A stretch of DNA of 64,000 nt from CAWGYQ01 sp963817395 (GTDB lineage Bacteria > Acidobacteriota > Vicinamibacteria > Vicinamibacterales > CAVPJW01): the NCBI GenBank assembly GCA_963817395.1, contig CAWFOC010000012.1, forward strand, positions 186,001 through 250,000, in the 5' to 3' direction. Made by a program: the position numbers and the translations under genes. Numbering within the stretch: position 1 is the stretch's first letter; each line of letters opens with the position of its first letter. Shown piece after piece: positions 18,267 to 26,166 of this stretch. The notes beneath the pieces were generated by a model that had not been told where the DNA came from, did no database searches, and saw only the letters and a program-made list of their open reading frames with translations.

Positions 18267-18295
18267 TCGACCCGTCAGGGGTCTTTCGATATAGT
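18267..18295 (+). promoter_or_regulatory. Candidate sigma70 promoter of the Trm112-like gene
   Basis: A -35-like TCGACC (18267-18272) is followed after 17 bases by -10 TATAGT (18290-18295). A Shine-Dalgarno AAAGGAG sits 9 bases before the ATG at 18326. The -35 is weak, the -10 fair. Confidence 0.45.
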
Positions 18296-18325
18296 TTCGG
18301 AACAGATTCCAAAGGAGTCCAGCGA

Positions 18326-18511
18326 ATGACAGTCGATCCGGAACTGCTCGAGATTCTGGCGTGTCCCAACTGCAAGACTCCGGTCACGCTGGTCAAGGAC
18401 GGAGCCGGCCTGAAGTGCGGCCAATGTCATCGCGTCTATCCGATCAAGGATGACATCCCGGTGATGCTCATCGACGAGGCGACAATCGAGCCCGACCGCG
18501 CACCGGGATAG
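18326..18511 (+). CDS. Trm112-like zinc-ribbon protein (UPF0434/YcaR family)
   Basis: 61 residues. LLEILACPNCKTPV and GLKCGQCHRVYPIKDDIPVMLIDEA carry two CxxC zinc pairs and the family's PIxDDIPVML ending. Eukaryotic and archaeal Trm112 proteins activate methyltransferases; the bacterial YcaR type often lies near lipid A and Kdo genes, which fits the LPS genes next door. Its stop codon abuts the convergent stop of the heptosyltransferase with no gap. Confidence 0.88.
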   Translation: MTVDPELLEILACPNCKTPVTLVKDGAGLKCGQCHRVYPIKDDIPVMLIDEATIEPDRAPG

Positions 18512-19564
18512 TCAGCCGGCACTCGTGGTCGAAATCGCCGTGAGCTCATCGATCGCCGCCAGGGCCTCTGCGGGCGTGATCGACTGCATGCAGATGTTCT
18601 CGCGGCAGGTCTTCATCAGCGGCGTTCCGTAGCAGGGTGCGCAGAAAACCGGATGCCGCACGATTCTGACGGGGCTTCGGGCGGAAATCGGCCTGGTCTG
18701 ATCGAGAATCCCGGGTCCCCACAAGACAACCAGCGGCGTGCCCACGGCGGCGGCCACGTGCGCCGGTCCGGAATCCACCGAAACGAACAGGACGGTGCGC
18801 TGGATGACGGCCGCGAGCTGGCGGACTGTCGTCCGCCCCGCGAGCAGCCGAGAGGTTCCCTCGGGCAGGCTGCCGGCAATCCGTTCCGCGAGCTCGCGAT
18901 CGTCGGCGGAGCCGGTGAGCACCAGGCGAAACCCGCGGCTCGCCAGGGTTCGGCCGAGCGCGGAAAAATTTTCCGCGCTCCATCCGCGCAGTCGGTGCTC
19001 CTGGATGTTCTTGTGCCGCTTCGGCCCGTAACCCGCATGGATACCGATGATCGGCCGGCCGACTCCACGCAGGAAATCGTCGGCGGCCTTTTCGTCGTCG
19101 GGCGAGAGCGGCAAATCCATGCGAAGCCGATCTTCCGGCCAGCGGTCGAAGCCCGCGGCGCGGAGATTGTTCACCATGCTGTGCAGCGCGGGATCGAAGC
19201 GAATCGTGTCGAACCCACGGACCTCGGCGGCTCCGGCACGTCGCACCAGATCGAAGTACCGGTCGGCATGCTCGAGGACGACGGCCAGCTCGTAAGCCTG
19301 TGCCGCAAGGCCGCGCGCCAGCTGGCGCTTCTCGAGGGAGACCGCATGTGGCAGATTGCGGTTCTTGAGCGACCAGACCCGGCGGATATTCGGATTGAGC
19401 TCGAGGAGCGGCGAGGCTTCCGCGCTGCAGAGGAAATCGATGGAGGCGCCAGGATGCCGCTCGCGAAGCGCCGCTACGACCGGCGTGGCCATCAGCGTGT
19501 CCCCGAGGGCGCCCGCCCGCACGACGAGGATCCGTGAGAACGAGGGGAGGATGCTGGAGTTCAC
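18512..19564 (-). CDS. Lipopolysaccharide heptosyltransferase (GT9 family)
   Basis: 350 residues from a GTG at 19564. The GT-B fold begins SRILVVRAGALGDTLMATPVVAALRERHPGA. The ADP-heptose-binding half has IGIHAGYGPKRHKNI, LTGSADDRELAERI, and the diagnostic SVDSGPAHVAAAVGTPLVVLWGP. It would add heptose to the LPS inner core using ADP-heptose whose synthesis needs GmhA (36243-36827) and the kinase at 20854-21877. A Cys-rich tail (CAPCYG, CRENIC) is common in this family. WaaC, WaaF or another type cannot be decided. Confidence 0.88.
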   Translation of the reverse strand: MNSSILPSFSRILVVRAGALGDTLMATPVVAALRERHPGASIDFLCSAEASPLLELNPNIRRVWSLKNRNLPHAVSLEKRQLARGLAAQAYELAVVLEHADRYFDLVRRAGAAEVRGFDTIRFDPALHSMVNNLRAAGFDRWPEDRLRMDLPLSPDDEKAADDFLRGVGRPIIGIHAGYGPKRHKNIQEHRLRGWSAENFSALGRTLASRGFRLVLTGSADDRELAERIAGSLPEGTSRLLAGRTTVRQLAAVIQRTVLFVSVDSGPAHVAAAVGTPLVVLWGPGILDQTRPISARSPVRIVRHPVFCAPCYGTPLMKTCRENICMQSITPAEALAAIDELTAISTTSAG

Positions 19565-19592
19565 CTACGGCGCGACGATCGACGCCGCAGTC

Positions 19593-19598
19593 TATAAT
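19593..19598 (+). promoter_or_regulatory. Perfect -10 box upstream of the O-antigen ligase-like gene
   Basis: TATAAT sits in the 117-base gap between the divergently read heptosyltransferase and the ligase gene. The same bases read ATTATA on the other strand, with an overlapping TATTAT, so the site could serve both directions. No good -35 is visible. The transcript toward the ligase would have a leader of about 75 bases. Confidence 0.45.
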
Positions 19599-19681
19599 AC
19601 ACGGCTGATCGACGTCCTTCCGTCGATGTTCCACGCTCCCGCGTCGGGCTGCGGGGGATGCTCGGGCCTCGCCGTCCACTC

Positions 19682-20854
19682 ATGACTTCCATCAGCATGC
19701 CAGCTGGAGCGCCGCCGCGCGATCGGCTGGAACTGACGGGGCTGTTGGCGCTCCTCGGTTGCGTGGGCGTGCTGCAGTTCTCGATCGTCGCGGCCCAGGC
19801 CTGCCTCGCGCTGGCGCTCGTGTGCTGGGTGGCTTCGCTCGTCGTCCATCACCAGCGCATCGAAGCGCCGCAGTTCTTCGTGCCGCTCGTCGTCTACGCG
19901 GGCCTCACGTTGATCTCGGCAGCGGCGTCGGCTGACCCTGCCACCGGATTCGCCGATTGCAAGCAGCTCCTGCTCTTTGCGGTGGTCCCGGCCGTTTATC
20001 ACTTCGCCCGTGGCGACCGGGCCCGCCTGGTCGTCAACGTCCTCATCACCGTGGGCGCGATCAGCGCCGCCGTGGGCATCGTGCAGTACGGCATCCTGCA
20101 CTACGACAATCTCGGTCAGCGCCCGCGCGGCACGCTCGGCCACTACATGACGTACTCGGGGCTGCTCATGCTGGTCATCTGCGCCGCCGCGGCCCGCCTG
20201 CTGTTCGAGACGCGCGAGCGCACCTGGCCGGCGCTCGTGATGCCGGCGCTGCTCGTGGCCGTGGCCGTGACCTTTACGCGAAGCGCGTGGGTCGGCGCAT
20301 CCGCAGCGGTGGCTCTGCTCTTCCTGATCAAGGATTTCCGGCTGATTGCGGTGCTGCCCATCGTGGTGGCCGTGTTCTTTGCCGCCGCACCGGCACGTCT
20401 CACCGAGCGCTTCCTCTCGATTTTCGATCCGAGCGATATCACCGGACGCGACCGCGTCGCGATGCTCAAGGCCGGCGCCAACATCATCCGCCAGCATCCG
20501 CTCACGGGCGTGGGACCGAACATGATCGAGCGCGTGTACCCTCAGTACCGCGATCCGTCGGCTGTCGAGAAAACGGCGCCGCACCTCCACAACGTGCCCG
20601 TGCAGATTGCGGCCGAACGCGGGCTGCCGGCGCTCGCGGCCTGGATCTGGTTCATCGCCCAGGCGTCGCTCGATCTGCTGAAGAAGGTGCGGACCACGTC
20701 CCACCGCTTCCTGCCCGCCACGGCGCTCGCGTCGATTGCCGCAATGCTGGCCGCCGGACTGTTCGAATACAATTTCGGCGATTCCGAATTCCTGATGCTG
20801 TTTCTCGTGCTCATGACCCTTCCGTTCGCCGAGGATCGCGAGAGCTTCCGCTGA
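19682..20854 (+). CDS. O-antigen ligase/polymerase-like membrane protein (Wzy_C family)
   Basis: About 390 residues from ATG at 19682 (an in-frame start at 19658 is also possible). It has some ten to twelve hydrophobic helices, and a periplasmic region with the family hallmark HPLTGVGPNMIERVYPQYR...PHLHNVPVQIAAERGLPAL, including the conserved Arg and His of WaaL-type ligases. It would join a polymer to lipid A-core or polymerise units. The TGATG junction with the next gene (20852-20856) means coupled translation with the heptose kinase, supporting a role in LPS. Confidence 0.82.
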   Translation: MTSISMPAGAPPRDRLELTGLLALLGCVGVLQFSIVAAQACLALALVCWVASLVVHHQRIEAPQFFVPLVVYAGLTLISAAASADPATGFADCKQLLLFAVVPAVYHFARGDRARLVVNVLITVGAISAAVGIVQYGILHYDNLGQRPRGTLGHYMTYSGLLMLVICAAAARLLFETRERTWPALVMPALLVAVAVTFTRSAWVGASAAVALLFLIKDFRLIAVLPIVVAVFFAAAPARLTERFLSIFDPSDITGRDRVAMLKAGANIIRQHPLTGVGPNMIERVYPQYRDPSAVEKTAPHLHNVPVQIAAERGLPALAAWIWFIAQASLDLLKKVRTTSHRFLPATALASIAAMLAAGLFEYNFGDSEFLMLFLVLMTLPFAEDRESFR

Positions 20855-21877
20855 TGAGCCGGACGCCGGCGCCGGCGCCGCTGCCTTCCCTCTCAGCCGG
20901 ACGCGTGGCCGATCTGCTGGACGGCTTCGAGCGGGTGTCGCTCGTGGTCGTGGGCGATCTGATGCTGGATCAGTTCGTCGTGGGGCGGGTTCGGCGCATC
21001 TCGCCAGAGGCGCCCGTGCCGGTCGTGGAGTTCGATCGCGACGAGTACCGCATGGGCGGCGCCGCCAACGTGGCCAGCAACGCGCACGCGCTCGGGGCTC
21101 GGGTCGCGCTCGTCGGCGTGGTCGGCGACGACGCTCCGGCGGCCAGGCTCCGCCAACAGCTGACCAGCCGCGGCATCGGCACGTCTGCCGTGCTCACCGA
21201 TCCAGACCGCAAGACCACGACGAAGATGCGCATCGTCACCGACCGCCACCAACAGGTGGCGCGCGTCGACTACGAGAGCGAGGCGGACATCTCCGAGCGC
21301 CTCGAGCGAGGGCCTCGCCGACGCGACCGACGAGCTGGCGGCCACTGCGGGCGCCATCATCGTGTCCGACTATTTGAAAGGCGGGATCACCGCCGGCCTG
21401 ATGACGCGCCTCGTGACCATCGCCCACCGCCGGCGCATCCCGGTGCTGGTCGATCCGAAGATTCCGCACATCGACTTCTACCGCCACACACGCATCGTGA
21501 CGCCGAACCATTACGAAGCCGAGATCGCGACCAACCTGCGAATCCGCACCGACAGCGAGGCGCTCGACGCGGCGAGGGCCTTCCGCGAGCGAGCGGGATG
21601 CGAAGGCGTGCTGATCACCCGAGGTGAGCACGGCATGTGGCTGTTGGACGGCGAGACGGAAGGATCGCTCGCCGCCGTGGCGCGCGAGGTGTCGGATGTG
21701 ACCGGAGCCGGCGACACGGTGATCGCCACGCTTGCCCTGGCGTTTGCCGGCGGCGCGTCGATGACCGAGGCCGCGACGCTCGCCAATCACGCCGCGGGCG
21801 TTTCGGTGGGAAAGTTCGGGCCGTCGACCGTCGACCGCGATGAACTGAGCGGGGCCCTGGCCGCCGCGAGGGACTGA
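20854..21877 (+). CDS. hldE: D-glycero-beta-D-manno-heptose-7-phosphate kinase (frameshift near 21311)
   Basis: PfkB/ribokinase-type kinase equal to the N-terminal half of HldE (RfaE domain I). The first frame has VVGDLMLDQFVVGRVRRISPEAPVPVVE, MGGAANVASNAHALGA and TTTKMRIV. The second has IIVSDYLKGGI, DPKIPHIDFYRH, TPNHYEAE, and the anion-hole motif DVTGAGDTVIATLALA with the catalytic Asp. Deleting one G from the GGG at 21310-21312 joins them as LERGLADATDELAA. The result is about 340 residues, so the adenylyltransferase half of a full HldE is absent and should be encoded elsewhere. It follows the ligase gene with overlapping stop and start. Confidence 0.88.
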
Positions 21878-21889
21878 TTCCCGTCCGTG

Positions 21890-23486
21890 CTAGTGGCGGA
21901 AATGGCGCCGCCCCGTGAACACCATGGCGAGGTGGTGCTCATCGGCTGCCGCGATCACCTCGGCGTCGCGAACCGAGCCACCCGGCTGCACGATCGCCGT
22001 GGCGCCTGCCGCGGCAATCTCGTCCACGCCGTCGCGAAACGGAAAGAACGCGTCTGACGCGGCGACCGAGCCTGCGAGCACCTGGCGATGCTCTGGCTGT
22101 CCAGCCCGATGCCTTGGTCACCGCCAGGCGCACCGCATCCACACGGCTCATCTGACCGGCGCCAATCGCCAGAGTGCTTTCCTCATCGGTGAACACCACG
22201 GCGTTCGACTTCACGTGAGCGGTGACGCGCCACGCGAAGCGCAACGCACGCCATTCCTGCCCGGTGGGAGCCCGGCGCGTCACGACACGGATGTCCGTTG
22301 AATCCTCGGGTGGCCACGCAGGGAACGCTTCGACAGCGGCGTCCCGCGTCTGGACGAGCACGGCGCCCAGAATCGAGCGAAGCTCCTGAGTGACTGCCCT
22401 GCCCACCTCGGATTCCTCCAGCACGACCACGCGGAGATTGGGTTTGCCGTGCAATATGCCCCTCGCGTCGGCATCCACGCCCGGCGCCACGACGGCCTCG
22501 AGAAACGTGGCCGTGAGCGCGTTGGCCGTCGGCACGTCGATCGAACGGTTCAACCCGACGATGCCGCCAAAAGCCGAGAGCGCGTCGGCATCGCGCGCGC
22601 GCAGGTAGGCCCCGGCGATCGAATCGCCAATCGCCACGCCGCACGGATTGGTGTGCTTGATCACGGCAGCCGCTGGCTCGTCGAACTCGAGAACGATGCG
22701 CGCGGCCGCGTCGAGGTCGAGCAGGTTCGTGAACGAGAGCTCCTTGCCTTGAACGACCTGGGCGCCGCCGAACCCAGCCGGGGAGACGGACGCGTACCAG
22801 GCCGCCGGCTGGTGCGGATTTTCGCCGTAGCGAAGGTCGCCCTTCTTACGGAGGTCGAGCCGGAGGTGCTCCCCGCGCCCGGGGTGACGCTCGAAACGCG
22901 AATCACGAGCGTCGAACTCTCCGAGCGTCGCGGCAATCGCGGCGTCGTAGGCCGCCGTGTGGGCAAAGGCCTTTCTCGCGAGCTCGAACCGGAAGGCCAG
23001 GTCGCGGTTGCCCCGGCGGTCGATCTCGGCGAGCACCGGCTCGTAGTCGTCGGGGGACACGACGACCAGGACGTCCTCAAAATTCTTGGCGGCCGCCCTG
23101 ATGAGACTGGGGCCACCGATGTCGATCTGTTCGATCAGGTCGTGGAACGGGATATCGGGATTGGAGGCCGCCCGAACGAACGGGTACAGGTTGACGACGA
23201 CCAGGTCGATGAGCCCGATGCCGTGCGCCCCTGCCGCCTCCAGGTCGGCGGCCACGCTCCGGCGGGCGAGAATGCCGCCATGGACGCGCGGATGCAGCGT
23301 CTTCACACGGCCGTCCATCATCTCGGGGAACCCCGTGAGCTCGCTGACGCCGAGGACCTGCAGGCCGGCTGCCTGCAGGGCGGCGGCGGTGCCGCCGGTG
23401 GAAACCAGCTCCACGCCGCGGGCGGCCAGCCCGCGGGCGAATTCCGGGAGTCCCGTCTTGTCAGAGACGCTGAGCAGCGCGCGCAC
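21890..23486 (-). CDS. purH: Bifunctional AICAR transformylase/IMP cyclohydrolase (frameshift near 22104)
   Basis: The last two steps of IMP synthesis. The N-terminal IMP cyclohydrolase has LLSVSDKTGLPEFARGL, VSTGGTAAAL, MDGRVKTLHP. The transformylase part has LRYGENPHQPAA, KHTNPCGVA and AFGGIVGLNR. The very C-terminus, VLAGSVAASDAFFPFRDGVDEIAAAG and IVQPGGSVRDAEVI, is in another frame; deleting one base near 22100-22107 joins them. I chose GTG at 23486, which gives the family-like RALLSVSDKTG beginning; ATG codons at 23558 and 23564 would add about 25 unrelated residues that overlap the cspA promoter. No Shine-Dalgarno is evident for the GTG. Confidence 0.9.
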
Positions 23487-23528
23487 GATGAGATCGGGGG
23501 AATCAGGCCGGACTGCCGACGGAGACTC

Positions 23529-23558
23529 TTGACACAGATGAGCCGGCGTCACTATCAT
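23529..23558 (+). promoter_or_regulatory. Strong sigma70-type promoter of cspA
   Basis: A perfect -35 TTGACA (23529-23534) and a -10 TATCAT (23553-23558) are 18 bases apart. Transcription would start near 23565, giving cspA a leader of about 144 bases. It points away from purH and overlaps the non-conserved upstream extension of purH, which supports the shorter purH start. Confidence 0.7.
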
Positions 23559-23592
23559 CGCCATGGCGCCACGAGGCTCGGCGCTGGAAGTC

Positions 23593-23619
23593 GAGGCCGC
23601 ATCTGCGCGGTCTTTTTTT
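23593..23619 (+). terminator. Intrinsic terminator/attenuator in the cspA leader
   Basis: GGCCGC (23595-23600) pairs with GCGGTC (23607-23612, one G-U pair) around a six-base loop. Two further pairs at the base are possible, and a run of seven T follows (23613-23619). It lies between the cspA promoter and its ribosome-binding site, so it could stop transcription early. Structure and T run are seen directly; function is inferred. Confidence 0.55.
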
Positions 23620-23708
23620 GTGCCCACCAGATCCTTGGCGAGCCGGGGGGCATGGTCGAACGGCGCGGCGCAGGACGCCGCGCGAACAGCAAGGCAGGAA
23701 GAAGAACG

Positions 23709-23915
23709 ATGCGTATCACAGGCAAGGTCAAGTGGTTCAACAACGCGAAGGGTTACGGATTCATCGAGCGTGACGGAGGCAGCGACGTTTTCGTCCACTA
23801 CTCGGCCATCCAGGGCGCCGGTTTCCGGTCGCTCGAGGAAGGACAGGTCGTGGAGTTCGAGATTGTCGACGGCCCCAAGGGCCCGCAGGCCGGCAACGTG
23901 ACCAAGCCCTCCTAA
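23709..23915 (+). CDS. cspA: Cold-shock protein, CspA family
   Basis: 68 residues, a single OB-fold domain. GKVKWFNNAKGYGFIERDGGSDVFVHYSAI contains RNP1 (KGYGFI) and RNP2 (VFVHY), and FRSLEEGQVVEFEIVDGPKGPQAGNV completes the barrel. It binds single-stranded RNA and DNA as a chaperone. The start is set by AGGAAG about 8 bases upstream. It is transcribed alone, from the promoter at 23529-23558 through a long leader with a terminator-like hairpin, and ends in a strong hairpin at 23929-23954. Confidence 0.96.
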   Translation: MRITGKVKWFNNAKGYGFIERDGGSDVFVHYSAIQGAGFRSLEEGQVVEFEIVDGPKGPQAGNVTKPS

Positions 23916-23928
23916 CACCCCGGAGTCT

Positions 23929-23954
23929 GCCGGGCGCCCTTCGGGGCGCCCGGC
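23929..23954 (+). terminator. Perfect 11-pair hairpin with UUCG loop after cspA
   Basis: GCCGGGCGCCC and GGGCGCCCGGC form an uninterrupted 11-pair stem closed by the extra-stable TTCG tetraloop, 14 bases after the cspA stop codon. No T run follows, so termination would rely on the hairpin alone or on Rho, or the hairpin protects the 3' end. The 24064-24546 gene ends about 110 bases further on in the opposite direction. Confidence 0.6.
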
Positions 23955-24063
23955 GCTCACTCCTCGCACGTCACACCTTCAAGCCTCGCGCCGTAAAGCT
24001 CACCCGTCCGTCCCTGACCGTCACGCGAAACGCCACTTCAGACTGCCGCCGCGTCTGGCTGGG

Positions 24064-24546
24064 CTACCGGAGGAGAACCCAGACCAGCGGGAGCCACAGC
24101 TCGCGCGCATAGGGGATGGGACGATCGTCGACGAGCACTTCGCACTCATGGTACGGGCCGACGACCTGGAAGAGCTGCCGCAGCTTGCGCGCGTCAGTCG
24201 ACCAGAAACGGGCACGATGCCGGAAGCTGTCGCCGGAGCCGGTCTCGCGGTACTCACTGGCATTCTTCGCGAGCGCCACCGCCTCGTCATAGTCGGACGA
24301 GTCGAGGCGAGGAAAGACGAGCGTGATCGAGAAGGGATATCCGGGCGGACCAAAGAGCGCCGTGAACAACTCGGGATCGAGCGAAGCCAGCTCTTCATCG
24401 CTCGGATCCTCCGGCACGTCCACATACGGCCAGAATCGCTCCGACGGCCGATAGGCCGGCACGTCGTCCTGGGAACGCGCACGATCGTCGGCGCGCGAAT
24501 CGGCTTCCCGAGGACCGGCGTCGCGATTCGATGATGGGCGATCCAT
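24064..24546 (-). CDS. Hypothetical acidic protein
   Basis: 160 residues from ATG at 24546; I do not recognise a family. The first 50 residues are polar and disordered-looking (RSSNRDAGPREADSRADDRARSQD). The rest looks folded, with FWPYVDVPEDPSDEELASLDPELFTALFGPPGYPFSITLVFPRLDSSDYDEAVALAK and a C-terminal hydrophobic ending PLVWVLLR. No signal peptide or transmembrane helix is clear. A start at 24747 would overlap the divergent selA and is unlikely. It stands alone between cspA and selA; codon use resembles its neighbours. The 147-base gap to selA shows no convincing promoter apart from a TATCCT at 24641 reading toward selA. Confidence 0.55.
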   Translation of the reverse strand: MDRPSSNRDAGPREADSRADDRARSQDDVPAYRPSERFWPYVDVPEDPSDEELASLDPELFTALFGPPGYPFSITLVFPRLDSSDYDEAVALAKNASEYRETGSGDSFRHRARFWSTDARKLRQLFQVVGPYHECEVLVDDRPIPYARELWLPLVWVLLR

Positions 24547-24694
24547 GGATGGGTGCTCTGGCGGCGAGAGCGATCGCGACCCGCGAGCGTCTGTCGTCGC
24601 TGCCGGCCGCCCTCGCAACGGGCACGAAACGCGATGATGGTATCCTGACAGCGCGCGAACGGGCAAGCGCGCCCGGCTCGCGCACCTGCCTCGC

Positions 24695-26116
24695 ATGACG
24701 TCTCGAACCCGCAAGCCAGCCGGCGGTGCGCGGGCGATCCCCTCCATCGATCGCCTGCGGCAGAGCGATCGTGTGCGCGCGCTCGAAGCGCGCTACGGAG
24801 GCTCGGAAGTCGTCGCCGCGCTTCGCGCGGAGACTGCCCTGCTGCGCAGTCAGCTGCAAGCGGCGGGTGACGCCGAGCGCCGGTCGAGCGACGCCCTCAT
24901 CGTGGCGCTCGAAGACGGCACGGAAGCGCGTCTCGCCTCGCTTTTTCGTCCGTCGCTCAGGCGCGTGATCAACGCCACCGGCGTCATCGTCCATACCAAC
25001 CTCGGGCGGGCGCCTCTGGCGCCTCGGGCCGCGACCAGCGTGGCTGAACTGGCGGGACGGTACACGAATCTCGAATACGACCTCGAGCGCGGAACGCGCG
25101 GGTCGAGACATCAGCACGCCGAATCGCTCGTCTGCCGACTGACGGGTGCCGACGCCGCGGTCGTCGTCAACAACAACGCCGCCGCGACGCTGGTCGCGCT
25201 CGCCGCGCTGGCTTCCTCACGTGAGGTGGTGATTTCCCGAGGTGAGCTGGTCGAGATCGGCGGCGGCTTTCGCGTACCCGACGTGATGGCCCAATCCGGC
25301 GCCGTGCTGCGCGAAGTGGGCACCACGAACCGGACGCGGGCGGCCGACTACGGCGCAGCCATCAACGAACGGACGGCGATGATTCTCCGCGTGCACCCGT
25401 CGAACTTCCGGATGGAGGGCTTCACCGAGAGGCCGTCGCTCGAATCGCTCGTCTCGCTCGGACAGAGCTTCGGCGTCGTGGTCTGCGAGGATCTGGGCAG
25501 CGGCAACCTGTTGACGGACGAGCCCTCCGCGGTCGCCGCCGAGGAACCAACCGTCCAGGCCAGCCTGTCGGCAGGAGTCGATCTCGTCTGGTTCAGCGGC
25601 GACAAGATGCTCGGCGGCCCCCAGGCGGGCATCATTGTCGGACGAACGCCGTTGGTGGAGCGCATCCGCGCTCACGCGCTGATGCGCGCCCTGCGCGTGG
25701 ACAAGATGACCTACGCAGCCCTCGAAGCCACTCTCCTGGAGTATCTAGCCGGGCGAGCCGGCGAGGTTCCCGTCATGCGCATGATGGGGATGAACACCGA
25801 CGATATCGAGCGGCGCTGTCGATGGCTGGCCGCTCAGCTCGACGGCTCCCGCTTCGAAACGCGCGTCGTCGACGGAGCGTCGACAATCGGCGGCGGCAGC
25901 GCTCCGGGCGCCTTGCTTCCGACCAGGCTGCTCCAGGTCCACCAGCCCGGCTGGTCCGCCGATCGCCTGGACGCCGCCATGCGCGCGCTCGACGTGCCCG
26001 TCATCGCGCGCATCGACCACGACCGCGTCGTGATCGATCTCAGAACCGTCCTTCCCGACGAGGACGCGCTCCTCGCACAAGCGTTGCGCGCAATTGCCGA
26101 GTCCGCGCACGGGTAG
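24695..26116 (+). CDS. selA: L-seryl-tRNA(Sec) selenium transferase (selenocysteine synthase)
   Basis: 473 residues, full length. It shows the SelA N-terminal region with PSIDRLRQ, the catalytic fold with NATGVIVHTNLGRAPL, RGTRGSRHQHAESLVCRLTGADAAVVVNNNAAA and EVGTTNRTRAADY, and the PLP-lysine motif FSGDKMLGGPQAGIIVG. It converts Ser-tRNA(Sec) to Sec-tRNA(Sec) in a decameric ring. Its presence implies selenoproteins, but selB, selC and selD are not in the window and the nearby molybdoenzyme uses Cys. It points toward the end of nuoN, with a 50-base gap that holds nothing recognisable. Confidence 0.95.
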   Translation: MTSRTRKPAGGARAIPSIDRLRQSDRVRALEARYGGSEVVAALRAETALLRSQLQAAGDAERRSSDALIVALEDGTEARLASLFRPSLRRVINATGVIVHTNLGRAPLAPRAATSVAELAGRYTNLEYDLERGTRGSRHQHAESLVCRLTGADAAVVVNNNAAATLVALAALASSREVVISRGELVEIGGGFRVPDVMAQSGAVLREVGTTNRTRAADYGAAINERTAMILRVHPSNFRMEGFTERPSLESLVSLGQSFGVVVCEDLGSGNLLTDEPSAVAAEEPTVQASLSAGVDLVWFSGDKMLGGPQAGIIVGRTPLVERIRAHALMRALRVDKMTYAALEATLLEYLAGRAGEVPVMRMMGMNTDDIERRCRWLAAQLDGSRFETRVVDGASTIGGGSAPGALLPTRLLQVHQPGWSADRLDAAMRALDVPVIARIDHDRVVIDLRTVLPDEDALLAQALRAIAESAHG

Positions 26117-26166
26117 CCACGCACACACGGCCATCGGTCGCGCGGATTTCATCTCCTCTGAGACGT

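Noticed and set aside
23487..23969. Upstream starts of purH
   Set aside because: They add non-conserved residues and overlap the strong divergent cspA promoter.
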